Source of the DNA: Ovis canadensis
Lineage: Eukaryota; Chordata; Mammalia; Artiodactyla; Bovidae
Reading direction: 5' to 3'
NCBI RefSeq assembly: GCF_042477335.2
Contig: NC_091256.1
Location: forward strand, 23,340,501 to 23,404,500
DNA length: 64,000 bases
Positions 51,301 to 58,632 of this stretch are shown here, piece by piece. The stretch's first letter is position 1. Every line of letters starts with the position of its first letter. A program made the position numbers and the translations under genes. Below the pieces are notes generated by a model. The model made no database searches, had not been told where the DNA came from, and worked only from the letters and a program-made list of their open reading frames with translations.

Positions 51301-54300
51301 TGTTCTTTCATTCAGATGGGCATTTTCAGTTCTCATCTTTCGTAAATGGAGAATGGGACCCTATATAAGATCTAATTTTACGTAGAAGAGCTTGTGTGCA
51401 CTATGAAAACTGTTACTCTAAAATGATCATGTTATATCTCATATGAGTCCAACATTAGTTCTTTTATCAAATTTTAGGAATCCTAGCAGTTCAGTTCATT
51501 CTCTCAGTTGTGTCCGACTTTTTGCGACCCCATGGACTGCAGCACGCCAGGCTTCCCTGGTGTTAAAATTATCATATGATCACTTAAAATGCATGTGTTT
51601 AAAATGTTGTCTGTATTTGTAGATTGAAATTTGGTGCTTAGCGTGGTGCTCAAATTTCTCCTTAGTGCCTGTGGAATGTGTGTTAATGAAGAGGGCAGAG
51701 AGGAGATTTGATCTCCAGTCTGGCTGCAAAGTACATTCATTTTAAATAAGGAACAGCCATCAAAGAAAACCCTGAGAAGTAGACTCTAGGCAGAATCATT
51801 CAGGGATGAATATGTACTCCCCCATTTGTTTGTAAGTTGTACAATGACAGGAAAAAAGAATATTATTGTCCAGCACAGAGAGCAGTGTGTCTGGTTTGAG
51901 AAATATTTCTTGGATGTATAAACAAATAATGACTGAATGGCCAAGCCCCAAACAGTGGCAGGCATTAAAGCCTTCAGTGGAAGAAGTGCAATGACTTTTA
52001 AGATGCTAGTAGCTGACAGTGATGAGAAGGTTAGTAAAGGTGCAGCTGAATTTTATTAGCTTCAAAGTGTGTTTTGGGTGAGGAAAGAGGAGAAGTGATG
52101 CAAAAGCATCACTGGGCAGCAACAAACCAGGGACCTCTCGGTCAACCCCAAGTGAGTGAAACTATAGGGAATGGACAACATCCATTTTGAAGGCATCAAA
52201 GCAACCCATGTCCTTTAGGGAGAGCCAGAGTATGCTTAAGCCAAAAGCAAAAGGAATATTCAGTGACGTGCTGGAATGTAAAAGAGTCTTTTTAGAATGG
52301 AATTATTCAAATGAGTGGTAGCTATTCTTATTATCATCATAAAGGTAGGGAAACAGTAAAAACAGGAAAAAGCGAGCAAAGTCTTTGAGCTGGTGTAGAA
52401 CCAAGAACAAAAGAAAATTCCTTATGCTTTGAATTAGATTATACTAAAATATTATAGGTATTCTATAGGTATAGAATATTAGTGATAATAGAATTAGAGA
52501 TACTAGGATGTTATAAAGGAAAAAAAGTTGTCCTTCAGCCCTCTGAATAAATACCCACTGCTGTGTGTGCCTGGAATGCCCTCAGCTCACTCTTTTCTAA
52601 GAGTTCAAATTTGACTTAAAGGATCAGTTTCAAACCTGATAGAATTCATTGTAAGGCAATGCTTTTCAGATTCATTATTTTAAGAAACAATATTAATTTG
52701 CTGTCCAAATAAAAAATTGGGGATTGATTATATGTAATTCTGCAGAAGAGTAATTTATTGTTATATGTGAATAAACTGAAAGACAATTTTTATAATAGCA
52801 CAAAAATGCATAACAATGTACCAAATGTTTACAGTCTATATCATATTGTGCTAAACATGTCACATACTTTACCTTATTTAATCTTGAAAATGACAGTCTG
52901 TTTTAATCCCATGTTACCAATGAGGGACTTCCCTGGTGGCTCAGATGGTAAAGCGTCTGTCTACAATGTGGGAGACCTGGGTTCGATCCCTGGATCGGGA
53001 AGATTACCTGGAGAAGGAAATGGCAACCGACTCCAGTACTCTTGCCTAGAAAATCCCATGGATGGAGGAGCTTGGTGCAGGCTACTGTCCATGGGGTCAC
53101 AAAGAGTTGGGCACGACTGAGCGACTTCACTTCACTTCACTTCCCGATGAGTAAGAAGAAGGGATGTTAATAACTGGTGTAATATCACATATATATTAAT
53201 AGGCAGTTAGAGTTCAAACACAGGTGTATTTTTGTGCTTCAAATACACAAACTCTTTTCACAATTCTTCTTGGCATAGATGAGTCAATAGACATATACTT
53301 GTATACTTGGTTCACATTTTGGAACAAATATAATGTGTTAAATAAATTTTAGAGTGCTTTTCCTATAATAGGATTTATTACCTGTCACAGCAAATATTTC
53401 CTCTACATAGTTAAATTTTAATTTCTACTCAATAGAAAGTTTTTCAGAAGACAGTGATTCTTCAGTTTGTATGCTGTCAAACCAAAATAGGACCTTTCTT
53501 ATTTTAGATGTGACTGACATATAGGTTTTAAATTTTTGGAAATGTAACTATACCAATGTTAAGAAAAATCTATTGAATTAAAATTGGGGGATAAAGAGGG
53601 TGGCTGGCTTCAGAACGTACAGACTGGGTTGAACTTACTTGACATGTGGTACCGTAAATAAATGGACATTGTACATTTCCCTCCCTCCCTCTTTCCTTTC
53701 TGTCTCTCTTGTTGTCTTTTTTTTCTCTTTTATTTGTGTTTTAGTTGCAACTTTACACAGCTTTTGTCCAGCTCATCTCCTTTGTGTGTGTGCATATATT
53801 TCCTGTAAAATTGTGATGCGTGGTCAGGGTGACTTGTGTGTGTATATGACTTGCCATGAAGATTTCACTTGTGTATCTGGAACCAGAATCACACTTAGCA
53901 TTTCATGGGGTTTGGGCTGATTTCCTTCCTTATGTGAGTGCCATCAAGGCCAGCAGTCCTCATATTGCCTGTCCAGAGTAGAGTCAGGCCGGATAGGAAC
54001 TGTGTGAAAGCTACCAGTTATCTTGCTAATGGTGCCCGCTAGAACCTGTTGTATTCCATTAAAAAAAATGTGGGCTCCAGCAACTGAGCTCTCCACACTC
54101 AATTAGCAAGCGGGAGATTCACACAAGGAGCCCGGTGCTTCAGGAAGTGACAGCTGCTGCCTTATCAACAGATATATCTGTGTTCAAGTTTCTCAGTCCA
54201 TGTTGCAACAGCGAATAATTTTTGCTAGGATCGTGTATATCTTAGGTCTTTAACCTGAACATGGAATAATTTGGGAGAGCCTCACATAGAGTGGGTTTTC

Positions 54301-54557
54301 TCCACTTTGTAACCTTGCCTTATCTTAGTAAATATAAAGAATTAACTGTAAACACATGCACTGTGGACAGATTTTAGAAAAGAAGGAAAAATCAGTTGAG
54401 AAAGGAGAAAAAGTATAAATCAGGAGGGAAGACAACAATTAACATATTTATAATAAATGAAAGAAACGCAACATCGAGACTCATGGAGACTCAAGTGTTT
54501 TCATTTGTACATCTTCTGAGATAAAAAGAACTTTACAGCAACTCACTTCACCGGCAT
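27725..54557 (-). CDS. RGS21: RGS21, regulator of G-protein signalling 21 (whole coding span, four exons)
   Basis: Joining minus-strand exons 54547-54557, 49941-50017, 46230-46396 and 27725-27937 gives one 155-residue frame with consistent phases. Layout: a short N-terminus (MPVKCC...) at residues 1-17, then an RGS box from about residue 18 to 145. Hallmarks visible are [11 protein letters not shown] (residues 41-51, with N47 at the position of the catalytic-contact Asn of RGS4), FDEAQ (108-112) and KDSFPRFL (121-128, with D122, S123 and R126 at the G-alpha contact positions of RGS4). RGS proteins speed GTP hydrolysis by Gi/Gq-class alpha subunits at the inner plasma membrane; RGS21 is known from taste and chemosensory cells. 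Human RGS21, from memory, is 152 residues, so the length fits. It has no DEP, GGL or PDZ domain, as expected for the small R4-type group. Identity rests on remembered family sequence, not on a search. Confidence 0.95.
28570..28714 (-). mobile_element. Bov-tA SINE in RGS21 intron 3
   Basis: In antisense: 'gtcgtgtccgactctgtgcg', 'cccacaaacagc'-like linker, 'gggcaagaatactggagtgg', 'gccatttccttctcca'. Truncated before the tRNA-like part. Confidence 0.9.
28750..29175 (-). repeat. old L1 ORF2/3' UTR fragment (antisense)
   Basis: Phrases 'agctattataaataactctg', 'acaagtttttgtgcagacat', 'gaaatcctgggtcatctggt' and 'actataccattttacccttt' are the antisense of the L1 ORF2 C-terminal region and following UTR. 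Diverged, non-coding. Confidence 0.75.
29180..30975. other. RGS21 intron 3, no exon recognised
   Basis: Contains a MIR-like piece (about 29950-30060) and an A-rich/(AAT)n tract at 30248-30276. A 71-codon minus frame (29679-29894) has no family signature; its start side lies near a CACAG but no donor fits, so I do not call it an exon. Confidence 0.5.
30979..31110 (-). mobile_element. BovB/Bov SINE 3' fragment (antisense)
   Basis: 'ttgttcagttgctaagtagc', 'gccaggcttctctgtcttct', 'tcccagaatttgctcaaatt' are the antisense BovB 3' terminus. Only about 130 bases, diverged. Confidence 0.8.
31187..31378 (-). mobile_element. Bov-tA SINE
   Basis: Antisense: 'ctctgttgtgtctgactctt', 'ctccaggcaagaatactgga', 'gggatcttcccaactgaaga', 'tcatctgagctatcaggga'. 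Near full length. Confidence 0.9.
32012..33190 (-). mobile_element. BovB 3' half in RGS21 intron 3, minus strand
   Basis: Plus strand starts 'ttcagttcagtcctcagtcg' (antisense 3' tail). Minus frames 32416-32763 ([20 protein letters not shown]) and 32851-33069 ([33 protein letters not shown]) show the RT middle and C-terminal part. The YADD region at about 32770-32785 is degenerate. It is 5'-truncated near 33190 in the GFRKGRGT region. It lies in the same orientation as RGS21. Confidence 0.93.
33195..37955. other. repeat-poor block of RGS21 intron 3
   Basis: About 4.7 kb with no BovB, Bov SINE or L1 that I recognise, apart from a MIR-like piece at about 34065-34190. The part 35880-36560 is rich in homeodomain-type TAAT cores and contains 'atgcatatgg' and 'atgcaaagag' motifs. 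No splice-flanked coding exon was found. Conserved regulatory DNA is possible (inference). Confidence 0.5.
37962..38135 (-). mobile_element. Bov-tA SINE
   Basis: Antisense: 'gttgctcagttgtgcccagc', 'aggcaagaatactagagtgg', 'cttcccaacccagggattga'. The tRNA-like end is truncated at 'accattctgag'. Confidence 0.9.
38278..38396 (-). mobile_element. CHR-type tRNA-derived SINE fragment
   Basis: 'tggcttgtgggattttagtt', 'ccctgatcagagctccaacc' and 'agtcttaaccactggactgc' are the antisense of the cetartiodactyl CHR SINE head (A/B boxes of a tRNA-like promoter). Confidence 0.8.
38420..38705 (+). mobile_element. CHR-type SINE
   Basis: It starts 'tttccctggtggctcggagg', has 'gacaggtttgatccatgatc', then the CHR body 'agaaactaagctcctgcaca', 'cacaactagagagtaggccc', and ends 'cagccaaaaataaatgaaga'. 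Near full length. Confidence 0.85.
38822..39738 (+). mobile_element. BovB 3' part in RGS21 intron 3
   Basis: It starts at [20 protein letters not shown] (38839). The catalytic YADD box reads CADD at 38994-39006 (Tyr lost). It continues to KLGDGDCSH-like and [20 protein letters not shown] (39137-39421), and ends near 'gactgagcaactgaacaac'. Several frameshifts; dead. Confidence 0.93.
39745..39895 (+). mobile_element. CHR-type SINE fragment
   Basis: 'gaattccctggtggtccagt', 'ggttaaggctctacacgccc', 'gatacctggtcagggaacta'. The tRNA-like head and an A-rich end are present; the body is shortened. Confidence 0.8.
40218..40722 (+). mobile_element. BovB 3' end copy
   Basis: The fragment starts after an A14 run with 'gcagagacataactttgcca'. 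The open frame 40243-40563 holds the C-terminal region ([20 protein letters not shown] to [10 protein letters not shown]) and the copy ends 'gactgagcgactgaactaaa'. Low divergence suggests a fairly recent insertion. The leading A run is probably the BovB 'taaaaagcagagac' text expanded. Confidence 0.92.
41693..41761. repeat. (TA)n microsatellite block
   Basis: Imperfect TA/TG units directly before the first copy of the SINE array. Confidence 0.9.
41762..42537 (+). repeat. tandem array: three Bov SINE copies with TA/CA microsatellites between
   Basis: A Bov SINE right half (41762-41893) is followed by a TA/CA tract, a whole SINE (about 41983-42200), another TA/CA tract and a third SINE (about 42319-42535). 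The head 'tttagggg' recurs at 41983 and 42319 (period 336); the 'cactccagta' block recurs at about 41783, 42091 and 42427. Copies 1 and 2 share unusual variants ('ggagggaggagcctggtagg', 'gttggacagga'), so they arose by segmental duplication and not by separate insertions. The long Tyr/Ile/His-rich frames here are microsatellite artefacts. Confidence 0.9.
42700..42872 (+). repeat. MIR SINE
   Basis: 'ttttagatgaggaaactgag' and 'gcttagagggatgaaatagg' are the MIR core, followed by a degenerate 3' half. It is an old pan-mammalian SINE. Confidence 0.75.
42873..45115. other. RGS21 intron 3, unique AT-rich DNA
   Basis: No recognised repeat or exon. A local direct duplication 'cattgtgggaacaga' occurs at 43771 and 43790. 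Frame 43409-43606 minus has no family signature. Confidence 0.5.
45118..45745. other. GC-rich island in RGS21 intron 3, possible LTR remnant
   Basis: The base composition differs sharply from the flanks (C-rich plus strand). The stretch contains 'aggaccaggccgcctgcata', 'gacaggaagacctctgcccc' and, near its right end, 'ggaaataaagtcaggcagcc' with an AATAAA signal. Such an arrangement would fit an old retroviral LTR in plus orientation, but I cannot name a family. The frame 45499-45759 (Pro/Cys-rich) has no known domain and I do not call it a gene. Confidence 0.35.
46230..46396 (-). CDS. RGS21: RGS21 third coding exon (core of RGS box)
   Basis: The exon is 167 nt. The acceptor is TTTTATAG, directly followed by CT, which completes Ala30; the donor is GTGAGT after GAG. 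It encodes residues 31-85, [10 protein letters not shown] to NAPKE, covering helices 2-4 of the RGS box with the diagnostic [19 protein letters not shown] run. The surrounding open frame (46152-46409) begins in the intron with a spurious Met and ends in intron sequence. Both ends are phase-compatible with the neighbouring exons (phase 1 in, phase 0 out). No frameshift or stop is present. Confidence 0.96.
46397..48565. other. RGS21 intron 2, first part, no other gene
   Basis: Unique AT-rich DNA. The plus frames at 46923-47126 and 48104-48457 have no recognised domain and no splice context. Confidence 0.5.
48570..48752 (-). mobile_element. Bov-tA SINE in RGS21 intron 2
   Basis: Antisense: 'gtgtccgactctttgcaacc', 'gactgtagcctgctaggctc', 'cctacccagggatcgaacct', 'accactgtgtcacctgggaa'. 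The usual 'ggcaagaatactgg' block is rearranged. Confidence 0.9.
48758..48832 (-). mobile_element. second Bov SINE 3' fragment (antisense)
   Basis: 'gtgcttggtcatgtcagact', 'cagccccatggactgtagcc': a truncated copy immediately beside the preceding SINE in the same orientation. Confidence 0.8.
49421..49662 (+). mobile_element. dimeric Bov-tA SINE with target-site duplication
   Basis: Two tRNA-like heads follow one another ('ggcttccctggtagctcagc' and 'ggcttctgtggtggctcaga'), each followed by the 'ctggagaagg' block. The insertion is bracketed by a perfect 19-base duplication (atcaaatgataatgagact) at 49402-49420 and 49663-49681. It lies about 260 bases below the RGS21 second coding exon. Confidence 0.93.
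49941..50017 (-). CDS. RGS21: RGS21 second coding exon
   Basis: This 77-nt exon runs from an acceptor TAG (50020-50018) to a donor GTAAG (49940-49936). Its first base completes Lys4; it then encodes 25 residues from [10 protein letters not shown] through the WSENMDTLL helix to TNQ, and its last G starts Ala30. The WSENMDTLL segment is the first helix of the RGS box, the counterpart of WSQSLEKLL in RGS1. The exon carries the di-cysteine C5-C6, a plausible palmitoylation site by analogy with other small RGS proteins (inference). A second acceptor AG at 50004-50003, with a better pyrimidine tract, lies 15 nt inside the exon and keeps the frame. The exon is too short for an ORF scan and was found by matching the RGS first-helix motif. 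Confidence 0.92.
50018..51488. other. RGS21 intron 1, no other gene
   Basis: Unique AT-rich DNA directly upstream of the second coding exon. Frames 51020-51220 plus and 51120-51311 minus are unsupported. Confidence 0.5.
51489..51562 (-). mobile_element. BovB 3' terminus fragment (antisense)
   Basis: 'cagttcattctctcagttgt', 'tttgcgaccccatggactgc', 'agcacgccaggcttccctgg'. Only about 70 bases remain: an extreme 5' truncation. Confidence 0.85.
51563..52825. other. RGS21 intron 1, unique DNA
   Basis: No repeat or exon recognised, apart from a short direct repeat of 'tattataggtattctatagg' character near 52450-52480. Confidence 0.45.
52830..53225 (+). repeat. MIR SINE split by a Bov-A2 SINE
   Basis: Left part 'tgtgctaaacatgtcacata' to 'aatcccatgttaccaatgag' and right part 'agtaagaagaagggatgtta' to 'gttagagttcaaacacaggt' read as one old MIR when the inserted SINE is removed. 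Confidence 0.6.
52922..53146 (+). mobile_element. Bov-A2/tA SINE
   Basis: Near-consensus: 'gacttccctggtggctcaga', 'gggttcgatccctggatcgg', 'gactccagtactcttgccta', 'gcacgactgagcgacttcac' and three ACTTC tail units. An approximate 'ccaatgag'/'ccgatgag' duplication flanks it. One of the youngest-looking SINEs here. Confidence 0.93.
53230..54540. other. RGS21 intron 1, proximal part
   Basis: Unique DNA. The part 54060-54200 is less AT-rich and holds 'gacagctgctgccttatcaa' (an E-box-like CAGCTG and a GATA-type TTATC). No gene is recognised. Frame 53639-53920 plus is unsupported. Confidence 0.45.
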
Positions 54558-54621
54558 TTTTCGTTCCACTGTCTGACTGTCGCAGATGATGCCAGATTTC
54601 TCTTTCCGACTGATCTTCCAG
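54547..54621 (-). CDS. RGS21: RGS21 first coding exon: 5' UTR plus 11 coding bases
   Basis: Coding bases are 54557 down to 54547 (ATGCCGGTGAA: Met-Pro-Val and two bases of Lys), followed by a strong donor GTGAGT (54546-54541). The start has A at -3. Upstream, a pyrimidine-rich tract ending CTTCAG supports an acceptor at 54622-54623, making a 75-nt exon with 64 nt of 5' UTR. The UTR part has no ATG and no in-frame stop, so this Met is the first possible start in the exon. A longer open frame on the same strand (54481-54684) merely reads through both splice sites and is not a gene. The coding part is firm because it supplies the MPVK start of the family; the UTR acceptor is inferred. Confidence 0.85.
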
Positions 54622-55064
54622 CTGAAGGGAATGGGACAGCAGGAACAGCACCATTAGTGTGCAAGTAGCTATCCCCTGGGTCACAAGCTGGCATTCTTTA
54701 AGTCAAGCTGTCCTCAGCTTTTTTTCATTTTGTTGTTAACTTTTCACTGGTCAGAACACTTAAACTTCCAAGTAACAAATAACTCTTCGAATAAGTGTGG
54801 CATTTCCTCCAGTCTGTAGCATAACTGGAACAAATTCCACTTGGAAGTTTGGTTTCTAAAGTTCATATACGTCCATTTCCAAGACAACTATTGTTCACAT
54901 GAGGTTAAATCAACTCAAGAAAAAAACATATAGATATAGTTCTGTATACTTTTAGGTCTTTAATCTGACTAAAAAGTCATTTTGTTTCTCTTCTTTGGTT
55001 CTCAAAGTCTGAGAAAGACTTTTTTTTTATTACTCTTATTTTTAGTATATGTGTTTAAGATTTT

Positions 55065-55590
55065 TAAGTATATATGTGTATATATACTTTAAGTATATAT
55101 ATATGTTTTAAGTATATATATATTTAAAGTATATACGCACACATGTTACATGTGCGCATATATACACATGCATATGTGCACACACATGTGCACATGCACA
55201 TATGCACACATGCGCACACACATGTATATACATATACACATATGTACATGCACATACACATGCATATACATGTATACGCACATATGCATCACATATGTGC
55301 ATAAACACACATGTATATACACATGCATTGCGTGTATACATACACACATGTATATGCACATATGTGTATACACATGTACATATACATACATGTATGCACA
55401 TGGTGTATATACAGACGTGTATATACATGTATACATATGTGTGTATATGTGTACACATGTTATATATGTGTACATAAGTATATATGTGTACAAAATGTGT
55501 ACATTTTTAAAGTATATAGGTGTATATATTTTTAAGTATATGTTTTAAGTATATATATTTTAAGTATATATGTGTTTTAATACTCTTAAG
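55065..55590. repeat. complex TA/CA/TG tract (alternating purine-pyrimidine)
   Basis: About 500 bases made of ATGTGCACAC-type and TATA-type units with almost strict purine-pyrimidine alternation between 55130 and 55500, flanked by 'taagtatatata' repeats. All five overlapping Met/His/Tyr/Cys-rich frames here are artefacts of the repeat. Confidence 0.93.
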
Positions 55591-56770
55591 TATATGTGTT
55601 TAAGATTTTTCCAATCTTATTCATGAACAAAAATATTCTAGCACAAGGCATCATACTTTTGAAAAAATTGTGCATTTGTTATAGTTTAATAACATACATT
55701 TGTCAATTTATTTTACCATGAAACTCAAGGCATTCTGTGCCAATATTTCTTTATGCAATGGTAATGTATGAGATAATAATAGCTGAATATACTTATCAAG
55801 GTAAAGGACTTATACTGGTATTTTTATTTGTAGTTGAAATTTTGTACCTATAACCCCATGTTTCATCAACCTTTTATGCCAATATGATAAAGTTCTTTGG
55901 TAGTAAAATTCTACCAGTGTATATTTATGACCCTTAATGTAAATTAAACACTCCTGAAAGATTGACAGTTTTCAGGGTGGAAGAAATAGGAGTCAGAAGA
56001 TGGCAGAAAAACTGCTTGTCCCTGAGTTAGCATGGAAGCATCCCCGTTTCATTGATCTACAGAAATGCCAGAGGATATTCCCTAGGCAAGTGGCCCTGGG
56101 CTAATGAGACCAAGAAAAGCAGAAGCAATGACCTAAAAAGTCAGTATCATTAAGAAAGGAAGCCATCAGTTAGCTCCATTCGTTTGGTTAATTCAAGCAC
56201 CATTAAGTAATGCTCTTATGAGATGCAAAAAACAGAATCATTAAACATATTTAGGCTTGTTGTTTTGCTGAAGGGGGATAATGAAGTACTAACTTATAAA
56301 GTATATAAACATATGTCTTGAATGTAGTACATTTTAGAAAAATAAGCTGTCCAAATTTAAAGATCCTCATGGTAATATCCATGCTAAGTCTACAAGAAAT
56401 AAGAGCCAGGAGTAGACTAATTTTACAGTAAAACTTAAAAAAATGAAATTTCTGTTTTGAGTTCAATGCAACTGCAAGTATATTCCTTCTCATAACTGCT
56501 CCCACACACGTAAATTGTTATTTAATGTGTACTTCCTATGCTTTTCAAGCTTCTTTTAATTGCTCAGGAAGAACAGAATTGAATTTTATTTACCAACCTG
56601 AAAGTTCATAATAAAATGAGCAGGTGAGTAAATAAACTTGTCTTCTTAAGCTAAATGATTCTTAACTGTGTTCAGTTCGCGTTGAGAGAAGATTGTCGTG
56701 TTGGTGTTGCTAGGACATCTAATTATCAACAGCTCTTAGTTTCAGGGGACTCAGACTCTGTCATCAGAGC
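55591..56770. other. upstream flank of RGS21, no gene
   Basis: Unique AT-rich DNA. No repeat with a clear name and no exon was recognised. Confidence 0.5.
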
Positions 56771-56774
56771 TCAT

Positions 56775-57208
56775 GCCCAGTGTGGCAGGCTGAATGATGG
56801 CCCCCAAAGAGGTTCATGTCCCTATAGCCTGAAACCTGTGGGTGTGTTACCCTACATGGCAAATGGAGGTTGATGATTCTAGGTTAGCGAGATGGGCCCA
56901 GTGTAATATAAGGGTCCTTACAAGAGAGGGCCAGGAAGGTTCAGACCAATCATAAAATACATGAGGACACAAGCCAGAGGCTGGTGTGGTGTATGGATGG
57001 GCCAGGGAATGCAGGTGGCCTCTAGAAGCTGAAAAAGGCAGAAAAACGAGTTTTCCTCTCAAAGCCTGCAAAAGCAACCAGCACTGTCCAATAAAGCTGA
57101 TTTGGGGTTTCTGACCTCCTGGTCTCGAAGATAACAAATAACAAATTTGTATTGTTCTGAGCTTCTCAATTTGTGACCCTTTGTTACAGAAGCAGTAGGA
57201 AACTATTG
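56775..57208 (+). mobile_element. MLT1-like (ERVL-MaLR) LTR
   Basis: It begins 'tgtggcaggctgaatgatgg', contains 'gtgtaatataagggtcctta' and 'aggtggcctctagaagctga', and ends 'acagaagcagtaggaaacta'. This is the usual order of MaLR LTRs. Non-coding fossil; the short plus frame 56655-56873 merely crosses its start. Confidence 0.7.
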
Positions 57209-57209
57209 C

Positions 57210-58370
57210 GCCCATAGAACTCTAATCTTTAAAAAATGCTGCTTGAAAGAAGACAGGAATGAAATAAAATGGGCATGAATTTTGAGACCAGAGTTCACAT
57301 AAAGTGTGGATCCTTCCTACCGAACAGTAATCTTGACATTTCTGAGCCTCTTTGCTACTGAAATGGAGATAGGGCCTCTTTCACAGGTTATTGTGTGAAA
57401 CCAAATGAAAATATGCTAAGCCAAGACACCTTATATATAGTATTTGTATGTTTGTTTCTTATTCTTTTCCCTTATTTGGCATTCACAGAGTGGTAAATGT
57501 CAAATAAAGGTGGTTAAGATGTAGTATGGGGCTTGTATGGGCAATACTATCATCATGCAATCAATGGGGGTTTCTGTGTAAGGAGTTGAGGTTTAGTCTA
57601 TGAAGTTTTGAATGTTTACTTTGTATAATGAGTTATGATTGGTGTACAAAATGACGTGCATGATAGGAATATAAAACTGTAATCAGGCAATCTGAGATTG
57701 ATGATTCTGGAAAACTAGCATGATGAACTTGTATGTGGAATGAATTGAAAGAATGTGATAATAAAGTGGTCCACATATGAGATGCCAAGGGTTTGGATAA
57801 GGACAATTGTAGAAGAATGGAAGAGTAGCCATCAGTATTCTGGTGGCTGTGTAGAAGGGATGGAAGAGAGAAGGTCAGAGGACCAGATTTCAAACCTGAT
57901 AGCCTGAAAGAATGGTGTTCCTGAGTGACCATGGGAATGGCGAAAGAAAAGCCAGTTTAGATCAGTAGGTAAAAGAAAGTTTAGGGACACACTGTACATT
58001 GGCAGAGTTTAGATTAAATTTCCTGTCAGTCGGAGGTCACAGCATTTTTGACAGCATACCCCAAGACAACACAGAGCTTTTACATCTATATGAAGCCTCT
58101 CTGTTAATTTAAAAAGGCTATTTCTGTCTATCCTTCAGTACATTTAAGTAGGAGAAAAGTCATTTTAAAAGAATTTAGTTATCTTACAAAAATTTAATCT
58201 ATTAAAATAATAGATCCATGTTTTATGAAAGCATAACATTTTATTTTGGTGCAACTTCTAGACAAAGTTTATATCTATAAAAAAATATGCTGAATGGATT
58301 GTATGATATCCAAGTGACGATGTCATGAAGTATTGGTGTGGGGGTGGATCACAATAGTTGAAATAATTGA
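57210..58370. other. upstream flank, MIR-like piece and unique DNA
   Basis: At 57330-57420 the text 'tctgagcctctttgctactg' and 'aaatggagatagggcctctt' is MIR-like. The rest shows no recognisable repeat. The minus frame 57633-57932 is unsupported. Confidence 0.45.
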
Positions 58371-58374
58371 ACAC

Positions 58375-58548
58375 TTAAAATATAACAAAGAATTCCTAAG
58401 CATGATTTCCTTGTTCATTACTCTATGAGATAAACTGTTATTTTACCCTCATTTTACACATGAGGAAAGTGAGACTCAGAAGGTCAGAGAACTTGATCAA
58501 GGTTGCATAACCAGAAAGTGGTATGAATGGACTGAATCTGAGTAGTGG
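58375..58548 (+). repeat. MIR SINE
   Basis: 'attttacacatgaggaaagt', 'gagactcagaaggtcagaga', 'aaggttgcataaccagaaag': the MIR core and 3' half, well preserved for its age. Confidence 0.8.
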
Positions 58549-58632
58549 CACCTGATATTTGAGTAGCAGTGATACTTAAATGTGATAGTGATAGTTAAAT
58601 GTGTAATATTTAGTTTAACAATGGTGCCACTT

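Noticed and set aside
54481..54684. 67-codon minus frame around the RGS21 start exon
   Set aside because: It is in another reading frame than MPVK and crosses the donor and acceptor; only 54547-54557 is coding.
55108..55548. Several overlapping 74-132 codon frames rich in Cys, His, Tyr and Met on both strands
   Set aside because: They are translations of the TG/CA/TA repeat tract in every frame; no start context or family signature.
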